From positions 33,044,860 through 33,108,859 of the forward strand of contig CM053796.1 of the NCBI GenBank assembly GCA_028671895.1: a DNA stretch of 64,000 nt. The letters run 5' to 3'. The DNA comes from Oenanthe sinensis (Eukaryota; Streptophyta; Magnoliopsida; Apiales; Apiaceae). A program made the translations under genes and the position numbers. The notes beneath the pieces are model-generated. The model had not been told where the DNA came from. It saw nothing but the letters and a program-made list of their open reading frames with translations, and made no database searches. Of the stretch, positions 12,167-22,082 are shown in pieces. Within the stretch, counting starts at the first letter, position 1. Every line of letters starts with the position of its first letter.

Positions 12167-12514
12167 GGCTTGTCTGATATTGCTGTTGAACTGCTGTACT
12201 GTTAGAAAAAAGTGTCAGTGACAAAATCACATAACTATTTGATAATTTTTTCTATTTGTGCAAATTTTGAGATATAATATATAAAAATAATATTTTTGGA
12301 AAAGTTTGATGATTAAATTTGTAATTACATCCTTGCAAAAAATGAAAAATAGTTTTTTTCCAAAAGCGTGGAAGAACATGTTTTCTTCAACAACAGCTTT
12401 TAGGCCAAAAACGCTTTTCCTGACAGCAAATTTTGAGTTTTACCAAACACATTTTTAACAATTTTCTAGCAAAAAATTGCAATAACTGTCCGTAACAACA
12501 ATGCTAAACGGATC
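12167..12514. mobile_element. Tourist-like MITE, diverged copy of the one in the P2 intron
   Basis: This segment aligns along its length with the reverse complement of 33551-33917. Shared blocks include AAAAGTGTCAGTGA, TTTTGAGATATAATATATAA (exact in both) and a stretch near TTTTCCAAAAGCGTGG. The right end (AAACGGATC followed by TTA at 12515-12517) matches the AAACGGGGCC-TTA type terminus of the other copy. The left end is eroded. The copies are in opposite orientation. The TTA flank fits PIF/Harbinger (Tourist) elements. Confidence 0.65.
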
Positions 12515-13026
12515 TTAATCCGTCATGACAATTCACAAGATAAGTGTCAGGGCCAGCCACAAACATTTATAGGTCCGGTGCGAGAATTTTTTAGGCCCAA
12601 TTTTTTTAATTGAATTATTATAAGATTTATTTTAAGATTTATATCTTATTTTTCTCTTCTTATTTATGTATAATTATATTAAATCATATCAATTGTGTAA
12701 TGAATAAATTTTAAAAAATAGCTCATTATTAGTTAATTGAGTGGCACCAATAACACATTAACACAGACAATATTTTTTAATAGCTAATTTTAATATAATT
12801 TTATAGATAATGAGATGGAAATTAAGCCCATCTACTCGTAAGTTGCATGATCAAAAGAGCATCGAGAGATTAAATATGAATAAATAACACTTTTATGTAT
12901 CAAATCATTTGGGATATTGTACTTAAAAAACTGGACATGTTACTTAGCAAAAAAAAAAAAACTTAGCAAAAAAAAAGACTGGACAAGTTAACTTGACTGT
13001 GGTATTTTTGTCATGAAAAGACTATT
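12515..13026. other. Intergenic, no gene seen
   Basis: AT-rich spacer. A GGGCCAGCC...GGCCCAATTT stretch at 12552-12603 resembles the start of a degraded transposon, but no matching right end was found. Confidence 0.35.
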
Positions 13027-13245
13027 GGCCTGTTTGGCTGGACTTAAAATAAGTCCTTTTGGACTTATTTTCGGGTAAAAATTTCATATTTTGATAAATG
13101 TTTTTTATACAAGTATTTAATATATATTTGAGATTCTATAAGTTGCAAAAAAAAGTTAACTTATTTCAGAAAAAAGTTAGGAATCCTAACTTTGTCTTAA
13201 AATAAGTTGACTTATTCTGAAAAAAAAGTTCCCCCAAACACCCCC
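13027..13245. mobile_element. MITE-like element with GGCCTGTTTGGC ends
   Basis: The left end GGCCTGTTTGGCTGGACTTA and the right end (AAAAAAGTTCCCCCAAACACCCC) are imperfect inverted repeats. Internal AAAATAAGT words are also inverted between the halves. The flanking CTAT (13022-13025 and 13245-13248) may be a short target repeat. A related element with GGCCCCGTTTGGCC ends is at 44808-45037. The right end directly abuts a fragment of the FGAM synthase gene. Confidence 0.45.
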
Positions 13246-13540
13246 TATCTTTCCCCCATCAATAGCAATTCCAAGTTGAATCATAACTTGTGAAAGAGCG
13301 ATATAAGCACAATATATGGTTGCTCCTTCACCATCTAGTTTGGCAGCATACATCCAATTTCCACTTGCTTTAACATCAGAAAGAGGCCCAAACAAGTCGT
13401 TCCATAACCTTAGGATTCAGAAGACCCTTTATTGCTCTCCAATGGAGTGTGCACAACCAGTAAAGTCGGTGTAAGTTTGAGCAATAACAACAACATCAGC
13501 TAAGGTGATCTGTAAAGGACCCATTGTTTGCCTGTTACGC
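13246..13540 (-). pseudogene. Fragment of phosphoribosylformylglycinamidine synthase (FGAMS/PurL) gene
   Basis: On the - strand, broken frames encode consecutive conserved pieces of the purine enzyme FGAM synthase. In order these are TMGPLQITLADVVVIAQTYT, then GCAHSIGEQ, then IKGLLNPKVMERLVWA, then SDVKASGNWMYAAKLDGEG, ending in ELGIAIDGGK-like residues (LGIAIDGGK). The pieces lie in different frames, so at least two small indels are present. The similarity stops abruptly after the GGK motif, where the MITE-like element at 13027-13245 begins. Only about 95 of the enzyme's roughly 1,400 residues are present, so it cannot be functional. The parent gene is not in this window. Confidence 0.75.
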
Positions 13541-14350
13541 ACCTTACTTGTCTGCTTATGGAACTTACGTGGGGGCCGGATTAAGAGTTCAGGCAGATTT
13601 GATGGTAATTCATCTCATTCTACTGATTGTTTTTCCTTTACAATTTTATACGCTTCTGGGCCTGAAAGTGAAGGGTCTGTTTCTTGCATATTTGGACTTA
13701 AGGCTACAGATGATTGAAAGGGAAACAACAAATCGGCTCTTGTTTTTGGACTAATTGTTGGAGGTAATTCAAAACTACACACAACAATGTGACAGTTATA
13801 TAAATAGTTTAACAAGAACATGCATATTAAATCAATTAACAAAACAAAACACGAAGGTAAAAATAAGATATATAAATTAATAACTGTATCAACAAGAGAA
13901 AAGATAGAAATCTTAGTTCTAACAGAAGTTTTTCCGCATACACTGAAAGAACTAATTGAACAGCTGAGTCGCCAAGACTTGCTAGAAGTCTTGACTGTTC
14001 TTGAAGAGATTATTGCCCCACTACACTGTGTTGGGTTGCAGCAATATCATTTCCAGGATAAAACAGCACAGAGTACTTCCTCCACAGATACGTAGCACTC
14101 AACAGCGACCTGCACCTCAGTTCGCCCAGAAAACCTTATGCAAAAATCTGTATGAGTGTGGAAGACACATAGTATGACTGCTAGGGTTTTCTCAAAATTG
14201 TGTCAAAAAATCCGTCTCTTCTATCTCCAACGTTTTTATGTATATATAATACAATAAAACGTAACAGCAGATAAAACATTAATTAAAATAATTATTCTGA
14301 CTTAAAAAGCATTTAATAGAATATTTAGAATCAGTAACAGTCAGCTTAAG
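13541..14350. other. Spacer with short unexplained open frames
   Basis: Several overlapping ORFs occur on both strands (13524-13754 +, 13615-13842 -, 13820-14095 +). None has a start context, splice pattern or domain I recognise. The segment could be a captured gene fragment like its FGAMS neighbour, but that is not shown by the sequence. Confidence 0.3.
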
Positions 14351-14855
14351 TTTCGACAGTAACTTTACAAATCTGTCGACAACAACTTTGTAAATTCTGT
14401 TGACAACAACTTTACAAATCTGTTGACAGCAACTTTGCAAATCTGTTGACATCAACTTTGCAAATTCTGTTGACAGTAACTTTGCAAATTCTGTTGACAG
14501 CAACTTTGCAAATCTGTTGACAGCAACTTTGCAAATCTGTCGACAGCAACTTTGCAAATTCTGTCGACAGCAACTTTGCAAATTCCGTGACAACCCCTTT
14601 GCAAAATTCTTGACAGCAACTTTGCATAGTTCCTGACAGCAACTTTGTGACAATGCTCCTGACAACAACTTTGTGACAATGCTCCTGACAACAACTTTTA
14701 TGCACTTATGCTGATAGTAACTTTGTACACACTTATGCTGACAGTAACTTTGTACACACTTATGCTGACAGTAAGTTTTTCATCAGAGTTTACTGTCAAA
14801 CACTGACAGTAATTTTGATCTGAGTTTACTGTCAAACCCTGATAGTAACTTTGAT
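14351..14855. repeat. Minisatellite with 23-27 bp unit, about 17 copies plus degenerate tail
   Basis: Units of the type AACTTTGCAAATCTGTTGAC plus AGC are repeated head to tail. Early units are 23 or 24 bp, differing by one T. Later units shift to 26-27 bp variants (AACTTTGTGACAATGCTCCT; AACTTTGTACACACTTATGC), and the tail at about 14775-14855 is a looser repeat containing TTTACTGTCAAAC. Because many units are a multiple of three, several frames on the - strand stay open. Those ORFs are artefacts of the repeat. Confidence 0.9.
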
Positions 14856-15008
14856 TCAATATTCATATTAAAATAATATTTTAAAGTCATAATTAAATTA
14901 ATTAATCATGTAATAAAATTCATCGCCCAGGTCGCCTCGCGTATGCGAGACGCTGAGACATTCGCCCAAATCGCCCTTCGACCCGACCCGTGGCGTGGCG
15001 TGGCATGG

Positions 15009-16287
15009 TGTTAGACCCTTAGGCTTTTGAGCCTAAGTCTAGTGCTGCGGGCCGGGGCGGTGGCTTATTTGAGAGGCTTAAGACGTTGGGTTTCAGCACC
15101 AGAGTTGCAAGCCAGGCATGGGGCTTGACGTTGAGATGAAGTTGGGACACAGGGGCACACTTGGGGCTCATGGGGCACTTGTGACTATGAGGGCACTTGC
15201 ACGAGTTGGATATGTCAAAGGCTTAGATCATGACAACGGAGGCAAAGGAATGCATAGCCAGGCACAGACACAGAGAACATGCATTGTGGGCACACTTGAT
15301 TCTAAAGGGGTCACGCAGCATGGCGCAAGGGTAAGAGAGGCAGGATTGGGTGAGACTTGAACAAGGGCACGGCCGTCTTAAGGGAGAGTCATCATTCACC
15401 ATTAGTCCTCAATGACACAGAGGCGACATGGCAGACGAGTCTTAAGGAGTCAGACATGGTGGGCTTAGCTAAAGCATGGTTCTATGGTGGAGCTGGATAT
15501 GTGATGCAATCAGTTGGGCCAGGGTTGGAGTATGATGCAGGCATGACATGGATTCAATGTGCAAGATGAACTTGGGCTTATACATATCATATGGATGGGC
15601 TTAGCTTACAAATAAGGAAAGAAAGCTAGAGCATATCATATTTGATATGGTATAAGGCAATATCTTCTAAGGGCGGAAATCAAGGGATACGATTCAGCAT
15701 ATCTTAGAGAATATTCTAGAAGAAGGATTATCCTTGAGAATATTCCAAAAGGAGGATTGTGTAGGAGTGTATCAAGGAGGATCTTCGCCATAGATGGAAA
15801 GTTTGGATGGACTTGAGTCATCCAAAGCCCGCTTAACTGCCTATATAAGGAGGAGCTATTTCATTCTCAAATCATTCATTCATTGAGCAATTCATTCATA
15901 GTTGAGAGACACACTTGTAGAGAGAAGTGAGAGCAAAATACAGAGAGAGCTATATGGAGTTCTAGAGAGAGAAAGAGCTTTGTAGTGAGACACTCTTGTA
16001 TTACTTGCAGTTAGTGGGTAGCTGTGCCAAGCTGTGGCAAGCAGGCCTAAATTGTTAGATCCTTTTTGTGGAGTAATAAAAAGGTTGGGAGTTCCCCGTA
16101 TATGCTCGTCTCGTTTATATTGTGAAGTTGTTACTAACCCATTTTGCAGGCATCGAGTTGTGAAGACTAAGGCCCAAGGGTTAGTTGCGCATTGCTGGCC
16201 AGGCTCTAGGCGTAGAATTGGCGCATCACTCAGCCAAAAGTTTGAAAAATTAGTCGTTGGTCGACGCTTCCGCACGGCTGTGTGACA
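15009..16287 (+). repeat. 5' long terminal repeat, 1,279 bp
   Basis: Begins TGTTAGACCC and ends GTGACA, i.e. TG...CA, just before the primer-binding site. It contains a TATA box, an AATAAA signal at 16075-16080 and the region repeated at 20783-21531. A segment of about 350 bp (about 15190-15538) has no counterpart in the 3' copy. The matched parts differ mainly by transitions. Confidence 0.9.
15842..15848 (+). promoter_or_regulatory. TATA box of the 5' LTR
   Basis: TATATAA followed by GGAGGAG, conserved in the 3' LTR at 21286-21292. It lies upstream of the AATAAA signal, as expected for the U3/R layout of an LTR. Confidence 0.6.
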
Positions 16288-16289
16288 GT

Positions 16290-16300
16290 TGGCATCAGAG
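16290..16300 (+). other. Primer-binding site, initiator tRNA-Met type
   Basis: TGGCATCAGAG, two bases after the LTR end, differs at one position from the common plant PBS TGGTATCAGAG complementary to the 3' end of initiator tRNA-Met. The change is a T-to-C difference within the element. Confidence 0.7.
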
Positions 16301-16319
16301 ATGCGTTGAGAACGTTGTT

Positions 16320-17311
16320 ATGGCTGGTCCTACAGTTGCTTCTGTGAATGACAAAGTTACCAAACTTGAGGAGATGCTTGGTGAACCGTAGTATAACGAT
16401 GTTGCACCAGTGCAAGAGCAATGTGCAACCATGAGGTCTGATATTGATCAAATCATACGGATCCTAGAGAATCACCTACGTGAAGCTGAAGGGAAAATTG
16501 CTGAGTTGGAGAATACTTCGGCAGAGCTTTATGAGGAGGTGACTATTCTGAGGAAGGCAGTGGCTGTTGGGGGCAGTACCTCGGGTGAAGCTACGAAAAA
16601 GTTCAAGGTGCCAGAGCCTAAGTCATATGAGGGTGGCAGAGATGCTAAGGCATTGGAGAATTTCTTGTGGGATATGGAGCAGTATTTCAAGGCGGCTCAT
16701 ATCAGTGATGGTGAACAAGTGACTGTGGCTAGTATGTTTTTTGTAGGTGACACCAAGTTATGGTGGCGTACTCGCATGGATGATGTTGAAAGCACAGGGA
16801 GGCCCAAAATTGAGACTTGGGATGTCTTGAAGAAAGAGTTTAAGGAGCAGTTCTTGCCTAATAATGCTGCATGGGTGGCTAGGGAGAAGCTAAAGCACTT
16901 GAAGCAGACGGGCACTGTGCGAGATTATGTGAAGGCATTTACTTCTAATCTATTAGACATTCGTGACATGGAAGAGGCAGACAATTTGTTTAACTTTTGT
17001 TCAGGTTTGAAGCCATGGCATAGGCTGAGTTAAGGAGACAGAATGTCAAGGACTTGACAACAACTATTGTAGCAGCCGATAACTTGGTGGATTTTAATTT
17101 TGCAACGGGTTCTAGTGACAAGGGGAAGCAAACCCAGGGTGCTAAGGAGAGATTGCAAAAGTTCAAATCCAAAGGCAAGAAGAAAGTCCAAGACGGGGAT
17201 CAAGGCAAAGCCAAAGTTGGTGGTGGGCAAGCAAAGAAGCCGTTGAGGTGCTATATTTGTGAAGGTCCTCACATGATGAAAGATTATCCAAAGAGGGAGA
17301 AGTTGAATGCT
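16320..17311 (+). pseudogene. gag of the Ty3/gypsy element (broken)
   Basis: The start at ATG 16320 is followed by an in-frame TAG at 16389-16391. An N-terminal coiled-coil-like region (LREAEGKIAELENTSAELYE) precedes the retrotransposon gag domain (WWRTRMDD, FKEQFLPNN, LKHLKQTGTVRDYVKAF). A one-base frameshift near 17015-17020 is followed by TAG at 17021-17023. In the second frame lies a CCHC-type zinc knuckle at about 17250-17290 whose last Cys is replaced by Tyr (CYICEGPHMMKDYPK). The product would be the structural capsid/nucleocapsid protein. Confidence 0.85.
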
Positions 17312-20300
17312 ATGACCATGGATGAGGAAAGGAAGGAGCTTACAAGGGTTAATCCACTCAGAATGGTGAATGCACTGCAGACAAAGGAAGCTGTGAAGTC
17401 ATCTAGTTTGTTGTATGTGCAGGTTGTCATCAATGGGCATGAGGTGATGGCAATGGTAGACACTGGTGCTACTAATAATTTTGTGGCTGATAGGTGTGTG
17501 GAACATCTTAGCTTGGCTTTAGGAGCAAGCACTAGCCGTGTTAAAGCTGTGAATTCTGAGGCGCAAGTGATCACAAGATCATCATTGGCGGATCTCACAG
17601 TTGGTTCATGGATTGGAAAGGTAACACTCTTGGCTGTCCCACTTGATGATTTTGACGTTATACTTGGGATGGATTTTCTGTTGAAAGCCAAGGCTACAGT
17701 GATGCCACATCTTGGAGGGATAATGGTTGGGGATGAGGATAATCCTTGCTTTGTGAAGGGTGTTCTTGATCGTAACTCAGGGAAGCAAAAGGTGGGACTG
17801 TTGTCAGCTATGCCGGTTGAGGCAAGGCTCAAGCGTGGTGAATTGACTTTTCTAGCTGCTTTAGTGGAGGTGAAGGATGATCAGACGGTGATGCCTGATG
17901 TTGTTGCTTCTACACTCAAAGAGTTTGAAGATGTCATGCCCCCAGAGTTGCCAAAGACATTGCCACCAAGGAGAGCTGTGGATCACAAGATTGAGCTGGA
18001 GCCGGGCGCATGGGCGCCGTCTCAAGCTCCTTACCGCATGGGACCTATGGAGTTAGCTGAGCTGAGGAAGCAACTGAATGAGCTTTTGGAGAGTGGGTAT
18101 ATTCAACCATCTAAAGCTCCCTATGGTGCCCTAGTCTTATTTTAGAAGAAGGCAGATGAGTCGTTGCGAATGTGTGTGGACTATCGTGCCTTGAACAAGG
18201 TTACTATAAAAAATAAGTACCCTGTTCCAAATGTTGTTGAGCTGTTTGACAGGCTCTCGAAGGTTAAGTACTTTACGAAGTTGGATCTGAGGTCGGGATA
18301 TTGGCAAGTCAGAATTGCAGCAGGAGATGAGCCTAAGACCGTATGTGTGACAAGGTATGGGTCTTACGAATTTCTAGTTATGCCTTTTGGGTTAACAAAT
18401 GCACCTGCTACATTCTGCAGTCTTATGAATGATGTGCTATATGAGTACCTAGACCACTTTGTCGTTGTGTACTTGGATAATATTGTGATCTACAGTGATA
18501 GTCTTGAAGCTCACTTAGACCACTTAAGGTGCATTTTCACTAAACTGTGAAAACATAGCCTCTATGTGAAGAAGGAGAAATGTGAGTTCTGCAGGGAGGA
18601 GATTCATTTCCTTGGGCATGTGATTAGCCAAGGGACGGTGAAAATGGACAAGAAGAAAGTTGAGGCCATCATTGATTGGCCTGCTCCAAAGAAAGTTGCT
18701 GAGTTGAGATATTTTCTTGGTCTTGCGAACTACTACCGCAAGTTCATTCAGGGATACTCGAAGCGGGTGAGTGTTTTGATAGATTTGCTAAAGAAGGATC
18801 ATATCTGGGATTGGAATGATGAGAGCCAACAGGCATTTGAAAAGCTAAAAGTTGTAGTTTCTTCAGAGCCCGTGCTCAAACTTCCAGATTTTGGGGTACC
18901 ATTTGAGGTGCATACTGATGCTTCTGATCGTGCTGTAGGTGGAGTGTTGGTTCAGTTGGGACATCCGGTGGCCTATGAAAGTCGAAAGCCGAAGGATGCT
19001 GAACAGAGGTACAGTACCCATGAAAAGGAGATGACAATTGTGGTGCATTGTTTGGAGATATGACGACATTACTTGTTGGGAGCGAAGTTTGTGGTTTGCA
19101 CTAACAATGTGGCAAACACTTATTTCAAGACTCAAAAGAAGCTGACCCCAAAATAGGCACGTTGGCAGGAATTTCTGGCGGAATTTGACTTTGTGTAGGT
19201 GCACAAACCGGGGGCACAATACCAGGTGGCAGATGCATTGAGCAGAAAGGTGCAAGAATCTTTGGTATCTATGTCAGTGGTGGACACTAAGTTTCTAGAA
19301 GAGATCAGGCAACAGTCAAAAACCGATGCTGTGTATCTGAAGCTTGTGGAGGAAGTGAAGTCGGGCATGGTTCGTAAGTATTGGCTGGAGGATGAGCTTT
19401 TGTATGTGAAAGGCAATAAGCTCTATGTGCCTATGGGGGGACACTTCGCCAATGAATTTTGAGGGAGTCTCATGATGCAAAGTGGGCAGGGCTCCCGGGG
19501 GTAGCGAGGATGCTATCATTGCTTGGTAGATCCTACTATTGGGAGAAGATGATCGATGATGTTGAGGCCTATGTCAAGTCGTGCTTGGTGTGCCAACTTG
19601 ATAAGATTGAAAGAAAGAAGGAAGTTGGACTTCTACAACCATTACCGGTTCCTGATAGACCGTGGCAGTCTGTATCGATGGATTTCATTCTTGGGTTGCC
19701 TCAGGTGGATGGGAAGGGGTCAATCTTTGTGGTGGTTGATCGGTTTTCGAAGTATGCGGTGTTCATTCATGCGCCAAAGAAATGTACATCGGATGTGGTG
19801 GCTGGCCTTTTCTTTCAGCATGTGGTGAAACATTTTGGGTTACCAGAGGATATAATCAGTGACCGAGATAGCAGATTCACTGGGCGTTTCTGGGGTGCAT
19901 TGTTTGGGTTCATGGGAAGTGAGTTGAAGTTTTCTACTACAAATCATCCCCAAACAGATGGTCAGATAGAGCGGATGAATCAGCTATTGGAGGAGTATCT
20001 CAGGCATTATGTTTCAGCTAGTCAGAAAAATTGGCTAGAGTTGATGGATGTAGCACAGTTTTGCTACAACTTGTAGCAGTCTTCGGCGACTGGCAAGAGC
20101 CCCTTTGAAGTGATTTTTGGAGTTCAACCACGAACGCCAAATGAGGTGGCTATACAAAGATCGGGTGGTACTTGTCCTGCGGCTTACAGGTATGCTATTG
20201 GGAGACAAAAGATGATTAATGAAGCCAAAGCTAGTCTGGAGAAAGCTGTGAGAAGGATGAAGAAGTATGTCGATCAGAGGCGTCATCCCTTAGAGTTTGA

Positions 20301-20796
20301 GGTAGGCGACCAGGTGTTGTTGAAATTGACACCACAAATTTGGAAGAAGATCAAATCTAGAAAAATTCACAAAGGGCTTGTTCAGAAGTATGATGGCCCC
20401 TCTGAGATTGTGAAGAAGGTGGGCGCAGTAGCGTACCGTCTTAACTTGCCGGATATATTGAAACTACATCCTACGTTTCATGTCAGTTTTCTGAAGCTGT
20501 TTCAGCCAGAGTTGTTGCTTGATGGGAGGAAGCAAGGAAAACGGGAACCTCCAGTGATCAGGGTACAATTCGACAAGAAGGTGAAAAAGGTCCTTAGTCA
20601 TAAAACTCAGGGGATGAGTAAGAAGAACAGGAGGACTGATTACCTAGTGCAATGGGAAGGCGAAGATGAAGCTGATGCAACATGAGAGAAATGTGTGACC
20701 TTGTGGCAGTTTGAAGATCAGATTCGGGAATATTGGAATCATCCCTCAATGAGGACATCGAGTTCTTTCGGTGGGGGTGGTTTGTTAGACCCTTAG
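17312..20796 (+). pseudogene. pol of the Ty3/gypsy element: PR, RT, RNase H, INT, chromodomain (broken)
   Basis: Protease motif MVDTGATNNF is at about 17455. Reverse transcriptase motifs follow (LDLRSGYWQV, VMPFGLTNAPATF), with the active site reading YLDN instead of YLDD. RNase H (HTDASDRAVGGVL) comes next. Integrase has the CLVCQ zinc-finger cysteines, the second His position replaced by Leu (AGLPGV), and the D, D, E triad in SMDF, SDRDSRF and QIERMN. A chromodomain (YLVQWEGEDEA ... WQFEDQIREYW) ends the frame, which stops at TAG 20794-20796, just inside the 3' LTR. In-frame stops lie at 18143, 18548, 19061, 19154, 19196, 20074 and 20683, with a frameshift near 19459. The gene is dead. Confidence 0.9.
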
Positions 20797-21531
20797 GCTT
20801 TTGAGCCTAAGTCTGGTGCTGCGGGCCGGGGCGGTGGCTTATTTGAGAGGCTTAAGACGTTGAGTTTCAGCACCAGAGTTGCAAGCCAGGCATGGGGCTT
20901 GACGTTGAGATGAAGTTGAGGCACATGGGGCACACTTGGGGCTCATGGGGCATTTGTGACTAAGGGACTATGGGGCACACTTAAGCATGACATGGGTTCA
21001 ATGTGCAAGATGGACTTGGGCTTATACATATCATAGGGATGGGCTTAGCTTACAAATAAGGAAAGAAAGCTAGAGCATATCATATTTGATATGGTATAAG
21101 GCAATATCTTCTAAGGGCGAAAATCAAGGGATACGATTCAGCATATCTTAGAGAATATTCTAGAAGAAGGATTATCCTTGAGAATATTCCAAAAGGAGGA
21201 TTGTGTGGGAGTGTATCAAGGAGGATCTTCGCCATAGATGGAAAGTTTGGATGGACTTGAGTCATCCAAAGCCTGCTTAGCTGCCTATATAAGGAGGGGC
21301 TACTTCATTCTCAAATCATTCATTCATTGAGCAATTCACTCATAGTTGAGAGACACACTTGTAGAGAGAAGTGAGAGCAAAATACATAAAGCTATATAGA
21401 GTTCTAGAGAGAGAAATAGCTTTGTAGTGAGGCACTCTTGTATTACTAGCAGTTAGTGGGTAGCTGTGCCAAGCTGTGCCAAGCTGACCTAGATTGTTAG
21501 ATCCTTTTTGTGGAGTAATAAAAAGGTTGGG
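20783..21531 (+). repeat. 3' long terminal repeat, truncated and internally deleted
   Basis: It starts TGTTAGACCC like the 5' LTR and follows it to AAAAAGGTTGGGA, where similarity ends. The last ~180 bp of the LTR (from about 16092 in the 5' copy) are missing and copia-derived sequence takes over. Internally, about 350 bp present in the 5' LTR are replaced by about 30 bp near 20960-20993. TATA box at 21286-21292; AATAAA signal at about 21517. Confidence 0.88.
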
Positions 21532-21584
21532 ATCTCCTCATAACTTGTTATTACCACATTGAATACACTTCGAGGGATCTTCTC

Positions 21585-22082
21585 TCAGGTGTATTGGGTT
21601 CCCGCTGTTGATGACTCAAAATGGGTTGTCAGTCCCATCCCCAACCTCGACTTAAGGACAACAGCATGCTCAAGTCCCTTAGTCAAAGGATCAGCCAGGT
21701 TGTCTTGAGTTCCAATAAACTCAATAGAAATGATCTTGTCAGACACCAAACCCCTTATAGACTTTAGTCTAACTTGGACGTGACTCTTTATTTTCACATT
21801 ATACTTCTTACTGTTTATCTTATCGATAGTTGTACGACTATCACAATGAACAACAAGAGCAAGAAGCGGTTGGCTTACTACAGGAATCACATACATAAGT
21901 CCATGCAACCATTCAGCCTCCGTCCCCGTGGCATCTAATGCACACAACTCAGCCTCAAAAGTAGACCGAGTTACAATAGTCTGTCTAGTAGACTTCCAGG
22001 ATATAGCTCCACCCGCAAGAGTAAACACGTATCAAGTTACTCCATTGGAACCAGATTTCTTAGCTATCCAACTTACAAATCC
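21585..22082 (-). pseudogene. Ty1/copia polyprotein fragment, RNase H C-terminal part
   Basis: On the - strand a 147-codon frame begins with the copia RNase H signature (YVFTLAGGAISWKSTRQT, then STFEAELCALD) and continues to QDNLADPLTKGL and a natural-looking C-terminus ending at 21585. Upstream of an in-frame TGA, recognisable coding continues to about 22082 (GFVSWIAKKSGSNGV). No integrase or reverse transcriptase is present, so this is a 3' fragment. It lies in the orientation opposite to the Ty3 element and abuts its truncated LTR. Confidence 0.85.

Larger units (their letters stand above)
15009..21531 (+). mobile_element. Ty3/gypsy LTR retrotransposon, chromovirus lineage, decayed and 3'-truncated
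   Basis: Order: 5' LTR (15009-16287), primer-binding site, gag, protease, reverse transcriptase, RNase H, integrase, chromodomain, purine-rich tract (about 20769-20781), partial 3' LTR (20783-21531). Integrase lying after RNase H places it in Ty3/gypsy. The C-terminal chromodomain places it among the chromoviruses. The coding region has at least nine in-frame stops and two frameshifts, so it cannot move by itself. No target duplication can be tested because the right end is missing. Confidence 0.92.

Noticed and set aside
14279..14705. Three overlapping - strand ORFs (80-129 codons) in the minisatellite
   Set aside because: They are open only because many repeat units are 24 bp, a multiple of three. 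Their Lys/Leu/Ser/Cys-rich peptides are just the repeat translated in three frames.
14351..14855. Regular repeats that could suggest a CRISPR array
   Set aside because: There are no unique spacers, the unit changes length gradually, and the sequence is eukaryotic.
15118..15569. ORFs of 70-80 codons inside the 5' LTR
   Set aside because: They lie wholly in LTR sequence, partly in the block absent from the 3' LTR, and match no retroelement protein.
17284..17832. 182-codon - strand ORF opposite the gag/protease region
   Set aside because: It is the antisense shadow of the retroelement coding sequence.
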